Assembly: GCA_964534315.1 (NCBI GenBank)
Contig: CAZHOV010000058.1
Span: 1-30,693 of the forward strand
Length of the DNA: 30,693 nt
Direction: 5' to 3'
From: CAZHOV01 sp964534315
GTDB lineage: Bacteria; Bacteroidota; Bacteroidia; Chitinophagales; Saprospiraceae
Shown here: one piece after another, positions 7,967-15,192 of the stretch
Position numbering within the stretch: the stretch's first letter is position 1
How the letters are laid out: each line of letters starts with the position of its first letter
Position numbers and translations under genes: made by a program
Notes under the pieces: generated by a model
What the model saw: the letters and a program-made list of their open reading frames with translations, nothing else
What the model was told of the DNA's origin: nothing
Database searches by the model: none

Positions 7967-7993
7967 TTAATTTTGTTGTTTTAATAACATCTA

Positions 7994-8458
7994 ATGTTTG
8001 GAAAAGTAAAACGGTGGTTAGGTATTGAAGGGGTAAAACTGGAATTAATCCTTCCCGAAGAGGTTAAAGAGAAAGAGGGTGCAGTGGTTGGAAAAATTCG
8101 GTTCTATTCACAAAATGACCAAACCGTCAATTATATAAAGGTAATACTCATTGAGAAATACACGAGAGGTAAGGGAAAAGAGAAACTGATCGATGAGTAT
8201 CAATTGGGCGAGATCAGCCTGGAACAAGAAATTGAAGTACCTGCAGAAGAAATCATAGAAATTGACTTTAAACTGCCCTTCGAACTATACAAATCGGATA
8301 TGGATCAGTTAGAAAATCAAAACTTTCTGGCCTCAGGAGTTGTCAAAATGGCAAAGTGGCTACGTGGGGTAACGTCTACCTACCGAATAGAAGCGGAAGC
8401 CAGAGTAAAAGGCACTGCACTCAACCCATTTGATAAAAAATTCATCAATTTATCCTAA
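7994..8458 (+). CDS. SpoOM/arrestin-fold family protein
   Basis: 154 residues, cytoplasmic. It opens MFGKVKRWLGIEGVKLELIL and continues as a beta-rich protein with alternating charged and hydrophobic strands (GAVVGKIRFYS, VNYIKVILIEKY, FKLPFEL, TYRIEAEARVKG), ending ALNPFDKKFINLS. This matches the SpoOM (sporulation-control protein) family, which has an arrestin-like fold and occurs far outside spore formers. In non-sporulating bacteria its role is unknown; a stress or envelope link is often supposed. It is shorter than Bacillus Spo0M, with only the N-terminal arrestin-like part. It converges on the TPR lipoprotein gene with 24 bp between stops and no clear terminator. Confidence 0.75.
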   Translation: MFGKVKRWLGIEGVKLELILPEEVKEKEGAVVGKIRFYSQNDQTVNYIKVILIEKYTRGKGKEKLIDEYQLGEISLEQEIEVPAEEIIEIDFKLPFELYKSDMDQLENQNFLASGVVKMAKWLRGVTSTYRIEAEARVKGTALNPFDKKFINLS

Positions 8459-8482
8459 CGTTGAGCTATTCAGAGTATATCC

Positions 8483-9340
8483 CTATTGTTCAAAGTCTTT
8501 GATGATCTCATCATCGGTCTTGCCAAGCTTTTCCAATAAAAACTGCGTATCGTCGGCAAAGGGATCTTCAGGGTGTTTAGCCAGGAAGTCCTCATAAACC
8601 GAACGAGCTTCGTCGTATTGCTTTAGATCATTGTCTAGCGTGAACGCTTTCAGGAATAAAGCTTGAGGGGCTTTATCGAAATCGGGGAATTGAGCATAGA
8701 TCTTATCGTATATCGAAATGGCCCGATTATATTGATTAAGGGTGCGCGACATCTCAGCTGCCTGAAATAAATAATTCGGACTCTCTTCTTTATCCGGATT
8801 CGCTGCTCCATATAATTCACACAAATTGACATAACTCATGGTGGCTTGCTTGTTGAAAGAGTTCGATTGCTCATCAAAGATCAACGATTTTTGCCCCTCT
8901 ATCAATGCAACTAAGCGAGCATTCATTTGATTATTGTCGGTAAACGTATTAGCTACAATCTCTTTGATTTGCTCGGGCGTCTCAATCTCTCTCAAATTAT
9001 TCATTAAAATAGCTGCTAACCCCATGATATTCTTGTCGGTATTCTGGTAATCCGGGTAATCCTTAATGGCTTGCTGTAAAGCAAGGGCTGCCTCTTTTGC
9101 ATTACCGATCCTCAATTCCAGGTCAGAAAGTTTTTTTAAATATACCGGATTATTTAAACTGTCTTCCGGATTTTTGGAAAGATAAGTCTTATACTTTTTC
9201 GTTAACGTTTTCATTTTTTCAACATCTGCAGCTTCCAATACTTCCTGCTCCAGCGTTGCAATTTCCTCTTTTAGATTTCCGCCACCGGTACAAGCTACAA
9301 AGAATACAAGTATAGAACAGAACAACAATAGGTGTTTCAT
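8483..9340 (-). CDS. TPR lipoprotein, BamD/YbgF-like
   Basis: 285 residues. N-terminal lipoprotein signal MKHLLLFCSILVFFVAC with the acylated Cys at 17. A charged helical stretch (about 22-55) precedes at least four TPR-like helix pairs, clearest at the C-terminus: YNRAISIYDKIYAQFPDFDK and YDEARSVYEDFLAKHPEDPF, the pattern seen in BamD and YbgF/CpoB-like proteins. It is probably a periplasmic-facing scaffold on the outer or inner membrane. BamD itself would normally be part of a different context, so I do not assign that identity. The ATG at 9340 is chosen because it gives the lipoprotein leader; upstream in-frame starts add non-signal sequence. Confidence 0.82.
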   Translation of the reverse strand: MKHLLLFCSILVFFVACTGGGNLKEEIATLEQEVLEAADVEKMKTLTKKYKTYLSKNPEDSLNNPVYLKKLSDLELRIGNAKEAALALQQAIKDYPDYQNTDKNIMGLAAILMNNLREIETPEQIKEIVANTFTDNNQMNARLVALIEGQKSLIFDEQSNSFNKQATMSYVNLCELYGAANPDKEESPNYLFQAAEMSRTLNQYNRAISIYDKIYAQFPDFDKAPQALFLKAFTLDNDLKQYDEARSVYEDFLAKHPEDPFADDTQFLLEKLGKTDDEIIKDFEQ

Positions 9341-9480
9341 GACTAATTTTTGTTTGGGAAAATAGTGGAAAATAATTAAGCGGCAAATCAAAATTGCTTG
9401 TATAATAATTTGTTCGAATGAAATTGACTGAATAATCGAATACTTGGAAATTATGAAGGAATTTTCATTTGAACCTAAAA

Positions 9481-9516
9481 AAATTATTATACCAATTTTT
9501 TTGCCTTACTACTTAA
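9481..9516. repeat. 36-bp intergenic repeat, copy 2
   Basis: Starts AAATTATTAT and ends CTTACTACTTAA; differs from the copy at 7931-7966 at only two positions near the left end. Sequences on either side are unrelated, so the repeat boundaries are sharp. It is on the same strand and in the same orientation as copy 1. Confidence 0.75.
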
Positions 9517-9614
9517 GTCGTCAAATTTAAAAGTTTTCTCCAAATATTCAGAAACCTGACCCCTATTTAAACATTCAAGTTTGATTTTGATTTAATAAAG
9601 GGACAAAAGACATA

Positions 9615-9753
9615 CTTCATACTTCATATTTCATGTTTCATGTTTCATATTTCATGTTTCATATTTCATGTTTCATATTTCATACTTCATATTTCATATT
9701 TCATATTTCATACTTCATATTTCATACTTCATATTTCATACTTCATACTTCAT
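9615..9753. repeat. Heptanucleotide array (C/T)TTCAT(A/G), about 20 copies
   Basis: About 20 uninterrupted 7-bp units drawn from TTTCATA, CTTCATA and TTTCATG, ending 4 bp before the photolyase start codon. The register is kept exactly across 139 bp with only point variants. Read in frame with the photolyase gene it would encode a 7-residue periodic peptide rich in Phe, Ile, His and Tyr, which is not credible as protein. The array fills the 5' leader, so copy number would set promoter-to-start distance. Confidence 0.92.
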
Positions 9754-9757
9754 TTTT

Positions 9758-11089
9758 ATGGTTAACTTTTTTTGGTTTCGAAGAGACTTACGATTAGAAG
9801 ATAATGTTGGTTTGTATCATGCTTTAAAAGGAGAGCATCCGGTGGTGCCGCTGTTTATTTTTGACCGGGATATTTTGGATAAACTCGAGGATAAGCAGGA
9901 CGCCCGCGTAGAGTTTATCCATGATACCATGAAAGATATTAAGGAACGATTGCAACAGGAGGGTAGTGATTTGATGGTAAGATACGGAAAGCCCATTGAT
10001 ATTTGGAAGGAACTGGTTGAAGAATTTGAGATTGGAGTAGTTTACGCCAACCGCGATTATGAGCCCTATGCCAAGAATAGAGACCAAGAGGTGGAAGGAT
10101 TACTAAAAGAGCATCATATTGATTTCCATACCTACAAAGATCATGTGATCTTTGAAAAGCAGGAAGTTGTAAAAGATAATGGCGATCCGTATGTCGTGTT
10201 TACGCCTTACAGTAAAAAATGGATGGAAAAGTTGAATGCTGAAATGGTCAGCAATGGGGGATCAGGCGAAGTTTCTTACTATTTTCAATCAGTACCTTCT
10301 GAAGAACATCAATCTAATTTTGCAGGTGATCTATCTTTTGATTGGATTACATTAGAAGAAATGGGGTTTGAGCCAACCAATATTCATATTCCCTCCAAAA
10401 CGGTAAAACAAGGAGTGATAAAGCAGTACGATAAAAACAGAAATTTTCCGGCGGTAGAAGGGACTTCTCGTTTGGGTATTCACTTCCGGTTTGGTACCAT
10501 CAGCATCCGGGAAAAAGCGCGCAAGGCACAGCGGTTGAATAAGACCTTTTTGAATGAGTTGATCTGGCGGGACTTTTACGCTATGATCCTGGCCAATTTT
10601 CCCAAAGTCGTCAATGAGCCTTTCCGCGAAAAGTATAAAAATATAGAGTGGCGCAATAATGAGGAAGAATTTAACGCCTGGTGTGAAGGTAAAACGGGCT
10701 ATCCAATGGTTGACGCCGGAATGCGACAACTCAACCAGACCGGCTACATGCACAACCGGGTGCGTATGGTAGTTGCCAGTTTTCTAACCAAACACTTACT
10801 AATTAATTGGCAATGGGGAGAAGCCTATTTTGCAGCCAAACTATTGGATTTTGAGTTGGCGAGCAATAATGGCGGCTGGCAGTGGGCAGCAGGATGTGGA
10901 ACTGATGCGGCTCCTTATTTTCGTATTTTCAACCCTGAATCCCAGTTGAAAAAATTTGATAAGGATCTGAAATATGTAAAAGAATGGGTGCCCGAATATG
11001 GTACAGATGACTACCCGGAGCCGATCGTAGAGCATAAGTTTGCCAGGGAGCGTTGTTTGAGGGTCTATAAAGAGGCGTTGAATGGATAA
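9758..11089 (+). CDS. phrB: Deoxyribodipyrimidine photolyase (class I)
   Basis: 443 residues, typical length. The N-terminal photolyase alpha/beta domain starts VNFFWFRRDLRLEDNVGLYH (antenna-binding domain, about 1-130). The FAD-binding C-terminal domain shows TSRLGIHFRFGTISIR, ELIWRDFYAMIL, KTGYPMVDAGMRQL, TGYMHNRVRMVVASFL and NNGGWQWAAGCGTDAAPYFR, all standard for class I CPD photolyases and their cryptochrome relatives. It repairs UV-induced cyclobutane pyrimidine dimers using blue light. The ATG at 9758 begins the conserved domain; the frame stays open upstream through the heptad array (to 9668) but this extension is repeat-derived. Cryptochrome-DASH is less likely given length and C-terminus. 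Confidence 0.94.
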   Translation: MVNFFWFRRDLRLEDNVGLYHALKGEHPVVPLFIFDRDILDKLEDKQDARVEFIHDTMKDIKERLQQEGSDLMVRYGKPIDIWKELVEEFEIGVVYANRDYEPYAKNRDQEVEGLLKEHHIDFHTYKDHVIFEKQEVVKDNGDPYVVFTPYSKKWMEKLNAEMVSNGGSGEVSYYFQSVPSEEHQSNFAGDLSFDWITLEEMGFEPTNIHIPSKTVKQGVIKQYDKNRNFPAVEGTSRLGIHFRFGTISIREKARKAQRLNKTFLNELIWRDFYAMILANFPKVVNEPFREKYKNIEWRNNEEEFNAWCEGKTGYPMVDAGMRQLNQTGYMHNRVRMVVASFLTKHLLINWQWGEAYFAAKLLDFELASNNGGWQWAAGCGTDAAPYFRIFNPESQLKKFDKDLKYVKEWVPEYGTDDYPEPIVEHKFARERCLRVYKEALNG

Positions 11090-11194
11090 GTTGAGGCTAT
11101 TGATTTGTAGAGTTTAATGAAAATCAATTCACTTTTTTGTGTCCATTTCACCTTTTTATTGTAAATTGTTTATCACAATTGAAAAGATAAGAAA

Positions 11195-11779
11195 ATGGCA
11201 ATTACTCAATTTTCCCAATTAGATCCGAATAAAATCTATACGTTCACAGATTATCTTACGTGGAAATTCAAAGAGCGGGTGGAACTGATCAAGGGAAAGT
11301 TGTTTAAGATGAGTCCTGCACCAAACAGACGTCATCAGGAAATCGTTGTTTTTTTGACTTCCACTTTGTTCCAATATTTAAAGGGAAGGCCTTGTAAACT
11401 TTATGTTGCTCCTTTTGATGTCAGATTGTCTGTACCTAAAGGAGAAAATACCTTCACGGTTGTCCAGCCTGACCTTTGTGTTGTTTGCGATCTCGAGAAA
11501 TTAGATCAGCAGGGATGTAACGGTGCACCTGACCTGATTATTGAAATTCTTTCACCAGGGAATGCTCCAAAAGAAATGCAACTCAAATATGAGGTTTATG
11601 AGGAAGCAGGAGTTAAAGAATATTGGATTATTGATCCGGAAAGAGAGGTAATTATGCCTTATGTGTTGAATGAGAACGGTAAATTTATCGGCCATAAACC
11701 AGTCTTATCCGGAGGTCAATTATCTTCTAGGCTATTTCCATCTTTAACGCTAGATGCTAAAGCGGTTTTTGCTGAATAA
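11195..11779 (+). CDS. Uma2 family (DUF820) PD-(D/E)XK nuclease-like protein
   Basis: 194 residues. It shows the order expected for Uma2 proteins: an early ELIKGKLFKMSP segment, a conserved RHQEIV helix near 46, FDVRLS, VVQPDLCVV with Asp93, APDLIIEILSPGN with Glu117, then KYEVYEEAGVKEYWIIDP with Lys131. These Asp/Glu/Lys positions form the PD-(D/E)XK-like core. The family is highly expanded in cyanobacteria and in some Bacteroidota; its biological substrate is not established. It is a stand-alone gene, 105 bp after phrB, followed by a 60-bp perfect palindrome. No partner of a restriction or toxin-antitoxin pair is adjacent. Confidence 0.88.
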   Translation: MAITQFSQLDPNKIYTFTDYLTWKFKERVELIKGKLFKMSPAPNRRHQEIVVFLTSTLFQYLKGRPCKLYVAPFDVRLSVPKGENTFTVVQPDLCVVCDLEKLDQQGCNGAPDLIIEILSPGNAPKEMQLKYEVYEEAGVKEYWIIDPEREVIMPYVLNENGKFIGHKPVLSGGQLSSRLFPSLTLDAKAVFAE

Positions 11780-11812
11780 TTTTAGTTCAATAGATTTCGT
11801 CCTTTTTAATAA

Positions 11813-11872
11813 TTTTAGTGGGGTATCTGAGAAAGAAAATCGCGATTTTCTTTCTCAGATACCCCACTAAAA
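11813..11872. repeat. 60-bp perfect palindrome (zero-loop inverted repeat)
   Basis: The two 30-bp arms, 11813-11842 and 11843-11872, are exact reverse complements with the centre at TCG|CGA and no spacer. The arm starts TTTTAGTGGGGTATCTGAGA. It lies between the convergent Uma2 and lipoprotein genes, 33 bp after the first and 37 bp after the second. Neither side has a good T-run, so as a bidirectional terminator it would rely on the very stable stem alone; a protein-binding or mobile palindromic element is an alternative. Confidence 0.93.
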
Positions 11873-11909
11873 GAAATGAATTTGATGACTCGAATGATCT
11901 TTCTATTTA

Positions 11910-12746
11910 TCAATCACAATCAATATCCTGTACCTGGTTATCCCAGCAATGCCATTCTGCATCTTGAAAATGATTTGGATCTTTAACTCTTCCGTTTTTA
12001 TGCACGCTATCCCAATTGATTTCAAGAAGATTATCGAGGCCATTGTTATACACATCATAGGCTCTATCATATTCGCCGGGAACCACATTTCCAGTCCGGT
12101 ATTCAATGTAACCGCCATTTTCAGGGGCTCCGGGAATGATATTTGTGTAGCGGATAGATTCAACGCCGTTTCCATCATTGCTCAAATAATCGATACTGAT
12201 TAAAGGCTCGGGTGCATTGGGATCATAGTTTAATGTCCAGGTAGCATAAGAGCGATCAATAGCTACGATACCCGAGTACCAATGAACCTGGGAAAATCCG
12301 CCAACTTTAGAGGCATACATATCCCATTTTACTTCATCATTGGCAAGGAGTTCTCCGTAAAGTTCAGCCTGATAAGTGCCCGTATTATCTGAAACCTGAT
12401 AGGCCCAAAGCCAGACTCCTTGACCTTGGTAAACAGGCTGGTGATTGAATGATTCGTAAAAGGAAAGAACCGGAACCGCCATATTTACGGTCAATACCGT
12501 ATTCCATACTATGATATTGGCCGCTGAGTGCCCCCAGTTATTGATGGTTCTCGAATTTGCATGGTCAGGAGCGGTAATCCCTTCATCCAACTCCATAAAT
12601 GGAGTCATGCTCATGATGAAGGTTTCAGCAGGTGGAAGAGCAGGTGCTTCCTGGCCCTCATAAGGATCCATTTCATTACCCTTCTGGCAGGATTGAATAA
12701 GTAAAGCGGAAAAAATTAGAACTAAAATAAAACCTGACTTTTTCAT
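11910..12746 (-). CDS. Unrecognised lipoprotein
   Basis: 278 residues; I do not recognise the family. The N-terminus MKKSGFILVLIFSALLIQSC is a lipoprotein signal with the acylated Cys at 20, so it should be membrane-anchored and periplasmic or surface-exposed. The rest is beta-rich with many aromatic residues (WGHSAANIIVW, QGVWLWAYQVSDN, HWYSGIVAIDRSYATW) and few charged clusters, compatible with a single beta-sandwich or barrel-like domain. The tail has HCWDNQVQDIDCD, with two cysteines that could pair. ATG at 12746 is preferred; a TTG at 12755 only adds three residues. No operon partner: sppA lies upstream on the same strand but 115 bp away. Confidence 0.8.
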   Translation of the reverse strand: MKKSGFILVLIFSALLIQSCQKGNEMDPYEGQEAPALPPAETFIMSMTPFMELDEGITAPDHANSRTINNWGHSAANIIVWNTVLTVNMAVPVLSFYESFNHQPVYQGQGVWLWAYQVSDNTGTYQAELYGELLANDEVKWDMYASKVGGFSQVHWYSGIVAIDRSYATWTLNYDPNAPEPLISIDYLSNDGNGVESIRYTNIIPGAPENGGYIEYRTGNVVPGEYDRAYDVYNNGLDNLLEINWDSVHKNGRVKDPNHFQDAEWHCWDNQVQDIDCD

Positions 12747-12861
12747 AATATTCAATTTTGGGTTAAGAATCTAATGGTACAACTACAATTCTAAAACGCC
12801 TAAATTGAAATTCTCCCTACCTGCTTTATTCAATTATTTAGGTGGTGACTCCGTTTTGCGG

Positions 12862-14631
12862 TTACCTGAATTCTATAAAATAAGGTAACCGAGCTTGCAC
12901 CCCTTCCATTTCCGACATTTCCTTCATGTGCTTATAATAAGGATAATATTCGCCTAATTCTTCTTTAATCAATTGTTGTTTGACCATCCCATTATTTTCT
13001 CCCATAATTTCTTCCAGAAGCTGGTTAAAGGGATCTTTAATTCTTGGATATTCAATGGTCCGGTAATCTTCTAATCCGGCACTATTGGCCGCAATATCAA
13101 TAGCTTCGTCAAGCCCGCCGATCTTGTCTACCAATCCAATTTCTATGGCTTTCATACCTGTCCAAACTCTACCGCCGGCAATCTTCTTTACGTCATCGTA
13201 ACTCATCCCCCTGCCTTCGGCAACCCGGTTGAGGAAAATATCATAGATGCGCCCCATTTCGGATTTAATAGCCTTTGCGTGTTTGTCAGAAATCGGATAA
13301 ACGGTATTCAATCCTTCGGAATGCTTACCTGTTTTGACTGTGTCAAAGGTGATACCCAATTTGTCATTCATAAGTTCCTGTGCATTGGGGATCATACCCA
13401 CCACCCCGATAGAGCCGGTTAGGGTAACGTCTTCGGCGAGTATGGAATCTCCGATACAGGAAATGTAGTATCCCCCGGAAGCGGCTAGATCTCCCATAGA
13501 AACGATGATCTTTTTACCGTCTTCTTTGGCCAGCGACAGCTCGCGCCAAATACTCTCTGAAGCCAGGGCACTTCCACCAGGAGAATTCACCCGAAGTACA
13601 ATGGCTTTTACATCATCTTTTTTACGAATATTTCGGATGATCTTGGTGTATTTTTGGTCACCAATCTGACCAACATCTCCTTTCCCCGTCACAATAGCTC
13701 CTTCTGCATAGACCACTGCAATCTTATTTTTGGACCGTTTCTTATCCTTATCATAGGCCTTGTGGTATTGGTCAATGGAAGCCATTTTTATTTTTTCATC
13801 TTCGTCAATACCTAACCGCTGACGGAGGTCAGCATAAACGAGGTCTTTGTACCCGACTTCATCGACCAGACGAAACATTTTGGCGTCCTCAGGATTATTG
13901 ATCTTAAGCTCGGAAGAGATTTCCTTGAGCTCTTCAATTGGAATAGTTCGGGCTTCGCTAATGTCTGCCAGTATTTGATCGTAGGTTTGATTAATGAATT
14001 GGCTGATTTGCAGTCTGTTCTCTTCGCTCAATTTCGTTAGTCGATAAGGCTCGGAAGCCCCTTTAAAATCACCCTCATAAAATACCTGCCATTCAATTCC
14101 AAGTTTGTCAAACATATTCTTGAAGAACGGAACAAAAGCAGCTAATCCCTTAAAATCCACACCTCCTAGCGGATGTACTACTATCTTGTCTGCTACAGAA
14201 GCCAGGTAATAACCGCTCTGCGTGTAATTATCTCCATAGGCGATAATAAATTTGTCGCTGTCCTTAAACTCAACCAATTGCTCATGCAGCACGGCTGCAG
14301 TAGCTTGACCGAAAGGTATACTACCTAGATCAAGAAACACTCCTCTGATATTGTCGTCTTCGGCAGCAGCCTCAATGGCTTCTAAAACGTCCTGAAGACC
14401 AAGGATCTCATCCTGAGAAAATTCGTTAAAATCAATCGGCGTGTTGTTCGTCTGTTCGGGAAGGGTTTTATTAAAAGTTAGGTGTAGAACAGAGTTGGGG
14501 GATACCGGACTTGGCTTCTCGGCACTGGCAATTATGCGGGTAACGATGAGTGTTCCGATCCCAAATAGGACCAGGCTCGCTAAAATAACCCCAAAACAAG
14601 AAGCAAATAAAAATTTGAAAAATTGGTTCAT
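12862..14631 (-). CDS. sppA: Signal peptide peptidase SppA, 67-kDa type
   Basis: 589 residues, the long two-domain (Clp/crotonase-like fold repeated) form. An N-terminal membrane segment spans about 5-33. The N-terminal domain carries the general-base lysine, Lys149 in YYLASVADKIVVHP, and the C-terminal domain the nucleophile, Ser354 in VNSPGGSALASE, both in the sequence setting of E. coli SppA Lys209 and Ser409. Other family landmarks are GDLAASGGYY, LTGSIGVVG and GRVWTGMKAIEIGLVD. It degrades leftover signal peptides in the membrane. The stop codon sits inside an 8-bp inverted repeat (12860-12867 with 12883-12890). A GTATATACATT sequence lies 32-42 bp upstream of the start. Confidence 0.96.
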   Translation of the reverse strand: MNQFFKFLFASCFGVILASLVLFGIGTLIVTRIIASAEKPSPVSPNSVLHLTFNKTLPEQTNNTPIDFNEFSQDEILGLQDVLEAIEAAAEDDNIRGVFLDLGSIPFGQATAAVLHEQLVEFKDSDKFIIAYGDNYTQSGYYLASVADKIVVHPLGGVDFKGLAAFVPFFKNMFDKLGIEWQVFYEGDFKGASEPYRLTKLSEENRLQISQFINQTYDQILADISEARTIPIEELKEISSELKINNPEDAKMFRLVDEVGYKDLVYADLRQRLGIDEDEKIKMASIDQYHKAYDKDKKRSKNKIAVVYAEGAIVTGKGDVGQIGDQKYTKIIRNIRKKDDVKAIVLRVNSPGGSALASESIWRELSLAKEDGKKIIVSMGDLAASGGYYISCIGDSILAEDVTLTGSIGVVGMIPNAQELMNDKLGITFDTVKTGKHSEGLNTVYPISDKHAKAIKSEMGRIYDIFLNRVAEGRGMSYDDVKKIAGGRVWTGMKAIEIGLVDKIGGLDEAIDIAANSAGLEDYRTIEYPRIKDPFNQLLEEIMGENNGMVKQQLIKEELGEYYPYYKHMKEMSEMEGVQARLPYFIEFR

Positions 14632-14662
14632 TATAAATGATTTTTACAGTCTGTTAAAGCTG

Positions 14663-14673
14663 GTATATACATT
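14663..14673. promoter_or_regulatory. Possible second MarR-type operator upstream of sppA
   Basis: GTATATACATT is identical to 11 bases in the MarR promoter (21680-21690), where the 12-bp palindrome ATGTATATACAT lies. Here the first two palindrome bases differ (TG for AT), leaving 10 of 12. It could be chance in AT-rich DNA. Confidence 0.25.
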
Positions 14674-14999
14674 GTTGTTAATACCACAAGGTAACTTAGA
14701 ATTGATATTCTCTTTAATCTTTTAGATGAAAAGAGGGATTTTTTGGAAGTTTGGGGCTGTTCCCTTTTCTGAAAAAATAACGATCCTAGCTAAATAAGAT
14801 CAATAATTGCTTGTCCGTGATTGGTTTGTTGATGACAAATTTGGCGGATAACTACCTCAAAGCTGTTTAATTTTAAAGTTATTCCCTAATTTTACTATTT
14901 TACAAGAATAATTTTCGTATTTCAAAATAAAAGTTTTTCTAGTTAAATAGGAGTCATCCTGTCTTACATCATTTCCTAATTCTGGATTGGATCACAAGG

Positions 15000-15020
15000 A
15001 ATTTTTTGCCTTACTCCTTA
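15000..15020. repeat. Intergenic repeat, partial copy 3
   Basis: Shares the core TTTTTTGCCTTACTCCTTA with the copies at 7931 and 9481, with one C-for-A change in the core; the flanks have diverged. Same orientation as the others. Confidence 0.5.
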
Positions 15021-15192
15021 CTCAATTGTCAGTATTTCAAAATACTAGCAAGAGTTTTTCAAAAAAATTAGATATTTTTGAAGAAATTAAATAATAGCCA
15101 TCTGTTTTTATTTGTGTAGTCTTCTGTGACTTACTCGTTTACACTAAAGTTTTTAAGCCAATTTTCGGGATTATAATTTAAATTGAATATTC

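Larger units (their letters stand above)
9341..9757. other. Gene-free divergent region before the photolyase gene
   Basis: About 417 bp between the divergent TPR lipoprotein and photolyase genes. The first 140 bp are AT-rich with no recognisable site. It then holds copy 2 of the 36-bp intergenic element (9481-9516), about 95 bp of plain AT-rich sequence, and the heptad array (9615-9753) running to within 4 bp of the photolyase ATG. I found no full TTTG-N19-21-TAnnTTTG promoter in either direction. Confidence 0.7.
14632..15192. other. 561-bp gene-free region between sppA and the giant adhesin gene
   Basis: AT-rich divergent region. Near sppA it holds GTATATACATT (14663-14673), shared with the MarR promoter. 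In the middle there is a partial third copy of the intergenic element (15000-15020) followed by a 7-bp inverted repeat AGTATTT-CA-AAATACT (15031-15046). No open frame longer than a few dozen codons and no full TTTG/TAnnTTTG promoter was found. The promoter of the adhesin must lie here but I cannot place it. Confidence 0.65.

Noticed and set aside
7950..7975. Promoter for the SpoOM-like gene using TTTG in the 36-bp repeat and TAATTTTG
   Set aside because: The spacer is only 14 bp, well below the 19-21 bp expected for Bacteroidota promoters.
9615..9753. CRISPR array or coding extension of the photolyase
   Set aside because: Units are 7 bp with no unique spacers, so not CRISPR. The encoded periodic peptide precedes the conserved photolyase start and is unlike any photolyase N-terminus.
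12860..12890. Hairpin over the sppA stop codon as a terminator
   Set aside because: The 8-bp stem GGTTACCT/AGGTAACC has a 15-base loop and no T-run on either strand.
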